Shown piece after piece: positions 6,894 through 13,363 of a stretch of DNA of 27,182 nucleotides. Source of the stretch: CAYMKL01 sp964390805. GTDB taxonomy: Bacteria; Chloroflexota; Anaerolineae; VGOG01. Every line of letters starts with the position of its first letter. Within the stretch, counting starts at the first letter, position 1. The notes under the pieces are model-generated. The model searched no databases, was not told the origin of the DNA, and was given only the letters and a program-made list of their open reading frames with translations. The stretch spans positions 1-27,182 of the forward strand of contig CAYMKL010000096.1 of assembly GCA_964390805.1 (NCBI GenBank), written 5' to 3'. A program made the translations under genes and the position numbers.

Positions 6894-7207
6894 ATTCTAG
6901 CACAACTTGCCCATAACCGCAATTTGCGCCGTCGTGGACTGCCAATTGACAGTACCATTAAATTTCGGGTGGCGTATGAAGTCCGCACTCACAAGCGCTA
7001 TTTCGATTTCCTGCCAGTGTTGGCGATGATGCGTACATTTTCACTTTATATCATGCGATTTACTTTACTATAATATAATAGTCGGAAGTTTCAGCGTGAT
7101 ATTGGTGATATTTGGTGTTTTAAGCCCATTTCTTAAGGTTTCTTCTGTAAATCAAACTTTTCATCCCCTATTCATCAAGCTGTCCTTTCGGGCTCAAGCG
7201 GGGTTGG
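6894..7207. other. A+T-rich intergenic stretch without a recognised gene
   Basis: About 310 bp between the inverted-repeat element and the terminator. It is visibly richer in A+T than its surroundings around 7030-7160. Two overlapping TATAAT words (7069-7079, plus strand) occur, but without a good -35 box or a downstream plus-strand gene. A short open stretch near 6960-7050 matches nothing I recognise. It may be degraded sequence plus the upstream regulatory region of the histidine kinase. Confidence 0.5.
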
Positions 7208-7208
7208 A

Positions 7209-7248
7209 AGAAAAACAAGGCCACCAACGTTTGAATGTTGATGACCTT
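7209..7248 (-). terminator. Intrinsic terminator after the aminotransferase gene
   Basis: On the minus strand AAGGTCATCAAC (plus 7237-7248) pairs with GTTGGTGGCCTT (plus 7217-7228) over 12 bp including two G-U pairs, around an 8-nt loop. It is followed at once by GTTTTTCTT. It lies about 40 bp after the aminotransferase stop and likely ends the AOR/ThiS/aminotransferase transcript. Confidence 0.8.
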
Positions 7249-7286
7249 CTGACTTGTTAATCGTTAACTCATCACTCGTTGACTCG

Positions 7287-8615
7287 CTAGAGCCCAACCT
7301 CTTTCTCGACCTCGGTTAAGGCCTCCTCGAAGATGGCCAGACCTTCGTCCGCGATGTCCTGGGATATGTTTAGGGCCGGCATGAAGCGCATGGTATTGGG
7401 GCCACAGCCCAGGAGGAGCAGACCCTTCTCGAAGGCACGCTGGACGACCTGGTTGCGTATCTCCGGTGCTGGTTCCCTGGTCGCCTTGTCCTTCACCAGC
7501 TCGATACCGATCATCAAGCCTTTGCCCCTCACGTCGCCCATACTGAGGTGATCCTCTGCCATCTCGTTCAGACGATCCATCATCCGCTGGCCCATGAGGG
7601 CTGCGTTCTCCATGAAGCCACCCTCTACCAGCTTGATGGTCGCCAGTGCGGCGGCAGAGCAGACGGGATTCCCTCCAAAGGTGTTTCCGTGAGCGCCAGG
7701 CGGCCAGATCATCAGGCTCTTGCGCGCCACCATCGCCCCGATGGGCATGCCGGAGGCGATGCCCTTGGCCAGGGTCACGATGTCTGGCTCCACACCCCAG
7801 TGCTCCATGGCGAACATCTTGCCGGTGCGCCCGAAACCTGTCTGTACCTCGTCGGCAATGTATAGGATGCCGTACTTCTCCATCAGTGCTTTGAGCCGGC
7901 CATGCCACTCCGGGGGTGGCACCACGTAGCCGCCCTCGCCCTGGATGGGTTCGACGAAGATGGCCGCCACTTCCTCGGCTGGGACAAAGTGGCGGAAGAG
8001 GGTTTTCTCGATGTAGTCTACGCAGTGGATGTCGCAGGACGGATACTCCAGGTTGAAGGGGCAGCGGTAACAGTAGGCGTAGGGCACATGAGTCACCCCT
8101 GGCACCAGAGGCGCGAAGCCCTTGCGCTGCACGTACTTCGATGCGGTCAGAGATAGTGCCCCCATGGTGCGGCCGTGGAAAGCGCCAATGAAAGCCAGCG
8201 TGCGGGGGCGCCCCGTGTAGTAGCGGGCCAGCTTGAAAGCTGCTTCCACTGATTCGGCGCCTGAGTTGGTGAAGAAGACCTGGGTTTCCTCTTCGATGGG
8301 GACCAGGGAATTGAGCTTCTCGGCTAACTTGATCTGGACGGGATAGTAGAAGTCTGTCCCGGACATGTGGATGAACTTCTCGGCTTGCTCCTGGATGGCC
8401 TTGACCACCGTGGGGTGGGCGTGGCCCGTGGCCGTGACTGCGATGCCGGCATTGAAATCAATGAAGCGGTTGCCGTCCACATCCCAGACCTCTGAGCCTG
8501 TGCCGTGGTCCATCACAAAGGGGTAGGATCGGGTGTAAGAAGGAGAGATGGCGGCCGTATCCTTCTCCACCCAAGTCTTGGCCTTGGGGCCGGGTAGTTG
8601 CGATTTGTTGACCAT
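7287..8615 (-). CDS. Class III PLP-dependent aminotransferase (omega-/4-aminobutyrate type)
   Basis: The 442-residue fold-type I aminotransferase has the phosphate-binding NSGAESVE (117-124), AFHGRTMG (145-152), ADEVQTGFGRTG (254-265) with Asp255 for the pyridine nitrogen, and the Schiff-base Lys284 in LAKGIASG. It moves an omega- or alpha-amino group from an amino acid to a keto acid. Its N-terminal style resembles the archaeal Pyrococcus/Thermococcus group, which includes ornithine aminotransferase and amino acid racemases, so exact specificity is open. Cys182, 185, 194 and 198 form a possible metal-binding cluster in an insertion. I use ATG at 8613-8615 with AAGGAGG about 13 nt upstream; a longer frame to 8669 would overlap the ThiS-like gene. 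Neighbours AOR and ThiS-like carrier suggest that the aldehyde formed after transamination is oxidised by AOR (inference). Confidence 0.93.
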   Translation of the reverse strand: MVNKSQLPGPKAKTWVEKDTAAISPSYTRSYPFVMDHGTGSEVWDVDGNRFIDFNAGIAVTATGHAHPTVVKAIQEQAEKFIHMSGTDFYYPVQIKLAEKLNSLVPIEEETQVFFTNSGAESVEAAFKLARYYTGRPRTLAFIGAFHGRTMGALSLTASKYVQRKGFAPLVPGVTHVPYAYCYRCPFNLEYPSCDIHCVDYIEKTLFRHFVPAEEVAAIFVEPIQGEGGYVVPPPEWHGRLKALMEKYGILYIADEVQTGFGRTGKMFAMEHWGVEPDIVTLAKGIASGMPIGAMVARKSLMIWPPGAHGNTFGGNPVCSAAALATIKLVEGGFMENAALMGQRMMDRLNEMAEDHLSMGDVRGKGLMIGIELVKDKATREPAPEIRNQVVQRAFEKGLLLLGCGPNTMRFMPALNISQDIADEGLAIFEEALTEVEKEVGL

Positions 8616-8665
8616 GTTGATTCTATATCCTCCTTGATATAGTAGTATGGGATATTGACACCTCA

Positions 8666-8866
8666 TCACCCGCCGGCGATGAGGTGAATGACCTTTACCT
8701 CGGCGTTGTCCTCAATCGTCGTTGTTCCATACTCGCTCTTGGGAACCACCTTGCCGTTCACCGAGACGATGATCATCGGGAAGGTGAAATTGAGAACCTC
8801 CAGGATGGAGTTCACCGTCATTCCCTCTTTCCATTCAACGTCGAACTTGTTATTGACTCGTATCAT
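8666..8866 (-). CDS. ThiS/MoaD-family sulfur carrier protein
   Basis: A 66-residue ubiquitin-like protein ending in the diagnostic Gly-Gly tail (VIHLIAGG). That tail is adenylated and then thiocarboxylated in the ThiS/MoaD family. The VSVNGKVVPKSEY segment and the short length fit ThiS as well as MoaD. Its position directly downstream of the tungsten-type AOR gene suggests a role in sulfur transfer for the tungstopterin cofactor, as seen in other AOR loci (inference); thiamine synthesis is the alternative. ATG at 8864-8866 has only a weak AGAAAG ahead of it. The gap of 78 bp to AOR contains an inverted repeat. Confidence 0.88.
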   Translation of the reverse strand: MIRVNNKFDVEWKEGMTVNSILEVLNFTFPMIIVSVNGKVVPKSEYGTTTIEDNAEVKVIHLIAGG

Positions 8867-8875
8867 CTTTCTAAT

Positions 8876-8937
8876 GGTAAATTGGTAGTTAGTAGATTCG
8901 TGAGCTGGTGCCGACTCCCAGAGTCTACCAATTTACC
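8876..8937. repeat. 13-bp inverted repeat between AOR and ThiS-like genes
   Basis: GGTAAATTGGTAG (8876-8888) is perfectly complementary to CTACCAATTTACC (8925-8937), with an inner GACTC/GAGTC hairpin on the right side. It fills almost the entire 78-bp gap. No U-tract follows on the minus strand, so it is not a standard terminator. It could be a processing or attenuation hairpin that lowers expression after AOR, or a small mobile repeat. Confidence 0.65.
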
Positions 8938-8944
8938 AGTTACC

Positions 8945-11113
8945 CTATCCACCCGTCACCAACTCGACCACGTCGGGGAAGTCAATGCCCAGCCGCTTGA
9001 GAGTTTCCGGCGTGGGGATGCCGTTGGGCGTCCAGCCACGGCGTTTGTAGACGGCGTCTATCAGCAACTCGTACTGCTCCTCGCGGTGTGCTCGCAGGGC
9101 TGCCATCTTTTCCTCGGTGGTCTTGCCTTCGGGAGCGAGTCCCAGCTCCTTGAGCTGCTTGTCGTATCGCTCCGCGCGCGATTCATACTCCTCGATCGTC
9201 ACCGGCCCCATGGAGCGATAGGGGATGGCATCGTGCTCGCGGACGCCAAAGCCCATCTTCAAGTTGAAGACACGCTGGAAGTTGTACACCTGCTCGGACA
9301 TGGTGATGAGGTCTTCCTTGGTCACTTCGCGTCCGGTCACGCCGGCGAAGAGCTCCACGTAGTTCTGCACGTGCTCCGGTATCTTGGATGGCTCATCTGT
9401 CTCCGCGTTGTCCGGCGGCGATATGTCGTTCCAGGGCAGCTTGCACAGTCCGCACAGCCCGAACCAGGTGCGCCACATGGGGAAGTAGTGCAGGGCCTCA
9501 GCCTTGTCCTCGAAGGTGGGGATTTGGTTGTTGACCATGTCCATGAAGATCAGCCAGGCCTCGTCGTGCTGAGGCCCTTTGCTGGCCAAGCCGTAGCCGC
9601 CCTGCTGAGCCAGCGATTCCTTGGTCACGTACTCCGAGTACTCTAGCCCCTTAGCCTCCATGCCGATGTCCTGCATAAACTGGGGATCGCCGCCTGTAAG
9701 CGAAGCGACCTCCTCAGCGAAGATTTGCTTCATGCGGCGGATGCCCTGCCCGGCGATGGCTCCGAACCCTTCGCCCCGTCCCATCTGGTGCAACAGCTCA
9801 ATGGCGGCGTCGGCGTTGCCGAAGTTCAGCTCCAGTCCGCCGGTGATCTCCTGGTTGAGGATACCGGCTTCGTAACATTCCATCACGAAGGCGGTCGAAG
9901 TGCCGAAGGAGATGGTGTCCAAGCCGTATGTGTCGCAGTAGAAGTTGATCTCCAGGAGCGCGTCGGGGTCGAAGATGCCGCAGTTGGAGCCACAGCCAGC
10001 GATGGTCTCGTACTCCGGGCCATCAACGATCACCACCTGGTCTTTGTATGGCCCCGTTCTGACCGTGTATCCATCCACGGCGTGGGAGCAGCTCATGGTG
10101 CAGCCAAGCCAGCAGCCGTCGGGTAGGCCCTGGGTAAACTTGCTCTCCCACACTTCCCTCGACAGCCGTTCAGCCTCCGGGTGCGCGCCGAACTTGAAGT
10201 TGCGCACTGGCAACAGGTCGTAGTCGTTCATGATGGTGACCAGGTAAGCCGTGCCCGTGTTGCGCATTTTGTTCTGCACCGCATCGTAATCGCGGATCTC
10301 CTGGTTGATCCTGGAGCCTACCTTGGTAATGCGCTTCCTGTCTGCGGGGTTGTTGGCAACCGATTTCCCGCCGCTGTACTTCACCACCAGGGCCTTGATC
10401 CTCTTGTCCCTGAGGACCGTGCCGATGCCGCCCCGTCCGGCCTGCTTGAAGCGCACGCTCTTGCGGCGCACATCGTACCAACTGAAGTTGAGGCAGCCGA
10501 TGAGGGCGTGCTCGGCGCCGCTGCCCGCCGAAACGGTCGAGATGTCGCGCTTCTCCCTTTCGGTTTCGGCGAACATCTCCATCATCTGCTCGCCGATGAG
10601 GTGGGTGTCTACGGCCTCTTCTGGCGCCTCCTCGATGGTCACCTTCCCTTCGTTCCCGTCAATGAAGACGATCACGTCTTTGTCGGCCTTGCCCTGGATC
10701 TCGAGGGCATCCCATCCCGCGAACTTGAGCAACGGGCCGAAGTGGCCTCCCACGTTGCTGTCTATCACCGAGTGGGTCGTAGGGGAAAGGCTCACCACCA
10801 GGGATTTGCCAGAGCCGGGGTATTGGGTGGTCCCGCCGATAGGGCCGGAAGCGATGACGATCTCGTTCTCTGGGTCGTTCCATTTCGTGTCGCCCGTGAC
10901 CCCATTCCAAAGCAGCCAAAGGCCAAAGCCTTTGCCTCCAGTGAAGGTGTCTTTCATCTGCTGGGACACCGGCTTGCTGGCGATGACGTTGTCAGAGAGG
11001 TTGACGTAGAGAGTTCGGTTGGTATAACCCCTCTCCACTTCACCCAACTCGTAGTTGAACTCGGACAGCACCTTGTGGGCTTGCTTCATCTTCTGGATGT
11101 CTTTTGTGCTCAT
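8945..11113 (-). CDS. Aldehyde:ferredoxin oxidoreductase family protein (tungstopterin)
   Basis: The 722-residue protein spans the full AOR family: the N-terminal domain (about 20-225) with TGGKGFGLWLLWN and GPIGGTTQYPGSGKS, and the helical domains with the [4Fe-4S]-binding Cys. Cys334, 338 and 342 lie in CWLGCTMSC and the distal Cys in CGLCKLPW (554-557). These enzymes oxidise aldehydes to carboxylates in the cytoplasm and reduce ferredoxin. The substrate here is unknown and the family also includes other reactions. ATG at 11111-11113 has GGAGG 7 nt upstream. The ThiS-like carrier and aminotransferase follow on the same strand, suggesting amino-acid-derived aldehydes as substrate (inference). 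At residues ~468-475 the sequence VASLTGG comes from a partial reverse copy of the dispersed element, in a loop where relatives appear a few residues shorter. Confidence 0.95.
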   Translation of the reverse strand: MSTKDIQKMKQAHKVLSEFNYELGEVERGYTNRTLYVNLSDNVIASKPVSQQMKDTFTGGKGFGLWLLWNGVTGDTKWNDPENEIVIASGPIGGTTQYPGSGKSLVVSLSPTTHSVIDSNVGGHFGPLLKFAGWDALEIQGKADKDVIVFIDGNEGKVTIEEAPEEAVDTHLIGEQMMEMFAETEREKRDISTVSAGSGAEHALIGCLNFSWYDVRRKSVRFKQAGRGGIGTVLRDKRIKALVVKYSGGKSVANNPADRKRITKVGSRINQEIRDYDAVQNKMRNTGTAYLVTIMNDYDLLPVRNFKFGAHPEAERLSREVWESKFTQGLPDGCWLGCTMSCSHAVDGYTVRTGPYKDQVVIVDGPEYETIAGCGSNCGIFDPDALLEINFYCDTYGLDTISFGTSTAFVMECYEAGILNQEITGGLELNFGNADAAIELLHQMGRGEGFGAIAGQGIRRMKQIFAEEVASLTGGDPQFMQDIGMEAKGLEYSEYVTKESLAQQGGYGLASKGPQHDEAWLIFMDMVNNQIPTFEDKAEALHYFPMWRTWFGLCGLCKLPWNDISPPDNAETDEPSKIPEHVQNYVELFAGVTGREVTKEDLITMSEQVYNFQRVFNLKMGFGVREHDAIPYRSMGPVTIEEYESRAERYDKQLKELGLAPEGKTTEEKMAALRAHREEQYELLIDAVYKRRGWTPNGIPTPETLKRLGIDFPDVVELVTGG
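9694..9712 (+). repeat. Partial reverse-orientation copy D of the dispersed element (in AOR gene)
   Basis: The plus-strand word CTGTAAGCGAAGCGACCTC matches copy A (reverse-complemented) at 18 of 19 positions. The element is inverted relative to its host gene compared with copies A-C, so the gene reads EVASLTGG. A 19-nt near-identity is far beyond chance. Confidence 0.7.
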
Positions 11114-11150
11114 ATCACAGCCTCCATTTTTTGTGTTGAAAGAGTCTTGC

Positions 11151-11510
11151 TCAGGCTTGATTGGCTGATAGGCGTTCAGTAATATATCGGATCACTTCAC
11201 CTATGGTCGGATGTTCCGATGGTTGAATGTTCTCTTTGCTGCCCACGTGACAGTGATGGGGATAGGTTGCCACTGAGGGCCAGTGGGCGGCGTTGTCCCA
11301 GCGCCAAATGATCCGATTGTCAGCGGTTTGCCAGTGATAGGAATACTTATCAAAGTCTGGAGTGATAGTCTCCCGAATGTAAAGCACAGAGTCGTCGGTT
11401 AGCCGAGCTTTGAGATACAGGACTTGCAGCTCAGGCTCATCAACCCGGTTTATGACCTCCACCTCACTGACAAAAGGCGCGCGGGCTAACTCGACGATGA
11501 TTTCGTCCAC
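11151..11510 (-). CDS. TumE-family (DUF6516) putative toxin
   Basis: This 119-residue protein resembles the TumE/DUF6516 toxins of type II toxin-antitoxin systems. The central pattern SVLYIRETITPDFDKYSYHW, then IIWRWDNA and YPHHCHVG with clustered His, is the recognisable core, followed by a helical tail (PTIGEVIRYI). The mode of toxicity is not established from sequence. It starts at GTG (11508-11510) with AGGAGT about 8 nt upstream and overlaps the partner gene by 25 bp, which implies coupled translation. It is the last gene before AOR (37-bp gap), so read-through from the toxin-antitoxin promoter into AOR is possible. Confidence 0.82.
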   Translation of the reverse strand: MDEIIVELARAPFVSEVEVINRVDEPELQVLYLKARLTDDSVLYIRETITPDFDKYSYHWQTADNRIIWRWDNAAHWPSVATYPHHCHVGSKENIQPSEHPTIGEVIRYITERLSANQA

Positions 11511-11785
11511 GCTCGCAACTCCTGGTAACGCTTATGCCATTTCTCTGCTGCCAAGTGGAGTCCCTGCCAGACTACATAATCATCCCATTGCTCAAGGTCT
11601 TCTGTCTCACTAGATAGAACTCGCTGCTCAAAAGTGTCGAAGGGTAGGCTGTACTTGCGCTCGTAGATCTCTGCCTGTCGTGCATACTCCTGCATCTTGC
11701 GCAAGGCCAAAGCCGTTGACCAGTCGAGAATGATGGCCTCTTCGCTGGTTTCTTCCAATACCCATTGCGGGACTTTGAGACTCAT
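11486..11785 (-). CDS. Partner (putative antitoxin) of the TumE-like toxin
   Basis: A 99-residue mostly helical protein, with segments such as LRKMQEYARQAEIYERKY and a central acidic region. I have seen this type directly upstream of DUF6516 genes and treat it as the antitoxin (family recall, not a domain match). No clear helix-turn-helix can be pointed to, so autoregulation is uncertain. ATG at 11783-11785 has GGGAGGG 6 nt upstream. A good promoter lies about 65 bp further up. The 25-bp overlap with the downstream toxin gene is typical of such pairs. Confidence 0.75.
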   Translation of the reverse strand: MSLKVPQWVLEETSEEAIILDWSTALALRKMQEYARQAEIYERKYSLPFDTFEQRVLSSETEDLEQWDDYVVWQGLHLAAEKWHKRYQELRAWTKSSSS

Positions 11786-11847
11786 ATTTGCCCTCCCGTC
11801 TCACTATTGTGCTGCTGCTCCGCTTCTATCCGGAGGCAGCGGTCTAA

Positions 11848-11876
11848 AGGATAGTACAACTGAGGGAAAAAGTCAA
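11848..11876 (-). promoter_or_regulatory. Sigma70-type promoter of the TumE-like module
   Basis: On the minus strand TTGACT (plus 11871-11876) and TATCCT (plus 11848-11853) are separated by exactly 17 nt, giving 5/6 and 4/6 matches to consensus. Transcription would begin near 11840, about 55 nt before the antitoxin ATG. Confidence 0.6.
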
Positions 11877-12061
11877 CTCTGAGGGATGTTCTGCGTCTCC
11901 GGCAGCAGCGCCTGGTAGAAGGGCTTGCTGGTGAAGTGGCGCAGCTTGCCCTCGCTGTGGCCGGTGCCGCCGTAGCGCAGGGCCGGGTCATCGGGTTTGG
12001 GGCGTTGGGTGGTGAAGTCAGCCCAGAGCGATCCCTGGAAGCTGACAGATGCTTCGGTCAT
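11873..12061 (-). CDS. Small ORF downstream of the nuclease gene, possibly a remnant
   Basis: This 62-codon frame starts at ATG (12059-12061), preceded by GAGG about 9 nt upstream, and begins 26 bp after the nuclease stop. It contains SLWADFTTQRPKPDDPALRY and then GGTGHSEGKLRHFTSKPFYQ, which looks protein-like but matches no family I recognise. It could be a third gene of the Argonaute operon or the tail of a larger lost gene. Its 3' end overlaps the TumE-module promoter region. Confidence 0.35.
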   Translation of the reverse strand: MTEASVSFQGSLWADFTTQRPKPDDPALRYGGTGHSEGKLRHFTSKPFYQALLPETQNIPQS

Positions 12062-12087
12062 ATGTGTGCCTCAACAAGGAGTTCGTC

Positions 12088-13350
12088 TCACGGTCTAACT
12101 CGTGTGATCAATTCAATGGTCTTGCCATCAAAGCTCCGCGATCCGCTCAAGTCACGCTCCAAAATGCGTGGCTCACGAATACAATGCTTGGGATCGTAGA
12201 TGAAGTTGATCAATGTTTTGCAGGCGGGATGAATATGATAGGATTCTATGTCCTCCTTTAATTGGCGTGCTATTTTTTTCGCCTCCTTCTCCTCTCCAAT
12301 GTGCTTGATTTCGATAGCAATACGCCCTTGGCGTGATACGAAGTCGATCTCCTTGAATGATCCAGCGTGTTTGATAGTCGTGTCTTCTGGCTCAAGATCA
12401 GGCAGCGCGGGGAGAAGCATTGCGTAGAACAGATCTTGAACATCATACTCGTCTTCTACAGTGTAAGGCTTCTTGCCTTTCCTGCGATCGTAAGCGAGAC
12501 GACGTGATGCTTGATCAAAGACCTCTATCACATCAAGTGCTGCTTGGACAGCATGCCGCCTTCTACTGCGTCTGCTACTTGATCCAAATGCTGCATACAA
12601 GAAAGCCGAATCGAGCGCGCCAGTTAATCCGACTGCTACCTTCCCGATACTTACCACCCGCTCCAAGTCCTCACGCAACTCCTCCAGACGCTCAAACTCG
12701 CCTCTGCTAATACCCGGCATAAAAACGTCGTAGTTAGTGACTGCCCAAAGTGTAGCAGCACGGTCACGTGCTGAAAACCCCGTACTGCGGCGGTTAAGAT
12801 AGCGGGCAAAGTCCATAGCTACTTGGGTGTAGTCACCCCCGTTCGCGAGAAGACGCTGCGTCCAGCAGGCGAGAACGTAGATCCACGGAGAAACGTCCTC
12901 CCTTTCGCGAAAAGCGTCTGCTATCTTCCATAGGTCCTGACGATATTCATCACAGCGCTCAACAACACCAACTCCAGCAGCTATGCCGACAAGGAGCCGG
13001 GGCTCGGTGTAGACTGTCTCTAATGGTGGGAGTGGTTGACGACGCAACTCTAGCACACAGATCTCTGGGAACGCTCCCTTATGCTCCGCTTCTGACCAAC
13101 CAAGAAAGAGGCGAACTCCTAAAACGGCAGCATCGTGGGGACGTAGTCGTCCCTCCCCGATTTCGAAGCGTTTTTCTTGTAACCCGTTGACTTCCGTGAC
13201 AAGTGGAGTCCGACCTAGATCGTGGAAAGCGTAGGTAAGTGCCAAACAAGCGAGATGAGCATCGAGATCATCATCCTGAATTCTCTCCGACAGCAGTCCT
13301 ATAAGGTGTGTCCGAACTTCGTTGTTCTGCCAAGCGCTCCTGTGCTCCAT
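12088..13350 (-). CDS. PD-(D/E)XK nuclease, partner of the Argonaute
   Basis: The 420-residue protein carries a C-terminal restriction-endonuclease-like domain (about 296-420). VEDEYDVQDLFYAML is followed by the catalytic Asp336 in KEIDFV and Glu347-x-Lys349 in IAIEIKH, then the helix ARQLKEDIESY with Gln363 and the strand TLINFIYDP. This arrangement is a classic D-x(10)-ExK nuclease core, so DNA cleavage is likely. Residues 1-290 are mainly helical and unassigned and may bind the Argonaute or regulate the nuclease. The gene begins at ATG (13348-13350), 13 bp after the Argonaute stop, with a GGGGAA ribosome site, so the two are almost certainly cotranscribed. Known inactive long-B Argonautes pair with nuclease effectors that degrade DNA once a guide finds its target. 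I infer the same here. Visible base composition is more A+T-rich than the flanks, consistent with transfer. Confidence 0.88.
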   Translation of the reverse strand: MEHRSAWQNNEVRTHLIGLLSERIQDDDLDAHLACLALTYAFHDLGRTPLVTEVNGLQEKRFEIGEGRLRPHDAAVLGVRLFLGWSEAEHKGAFPEICVLELRRQPLPPLETVYTEPRLLVGIAAGVGVVERCDEYRQDLWKIADAFREREDVSPWIYVLACWTQRLLANGGDYTQVAMDFARYLNRRSTGFSARDRAATLWAVTNYDVFMPGISRGEFERLEELREDLERVVSIGKVAVGLTGALDSAFLYAAFGSSSRRSRRRHAVQAALDVIEVFDQASRRLAYDRRKGKKPYTVEDEYDVQDLFYAMLLPALPDLEPEDTTIKHAGSFKEIDFVSRQGRIAIEIKHIGEEKEAKKIARQLKEDIESYHIHPACKTLINFIYDPKHCIREPRILERDLSGSRSFDGKTIELITRVRP

Positions 13351-13363
13351 AGTGTTTCCCCAC

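Noticed and set aside
7063..7079. Two overlapping TATAAT words as a plus-strand promoter
   Set aside because: There is no acceptable -35 box at 16-18 nt and no plus-strand gene downstream. The region is simply A+T-rich.
8616..8669. Longer aminotransferase start at 8669
   Set aside because: It would overlap the ThiS-like gene and add residues with no family match. ATG at 8613-8615 has a strong AAGGAGG upstream, although spacing is long.
8684..9646. Long plus-strand open frame of 320 codons
   Set aside because: It runs antisense through the 3' part of the AOR gene and the ThiS-like gene. The minus-strand proteins have clear family motifs, while this frame has none.
10181..11182. Plus-strand open frame of 333 codons
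   Set aside because: It is antisense to the N-terminal half of AOR, is His/Val/Leu-rich without domain motifs, and has no ribosome site.
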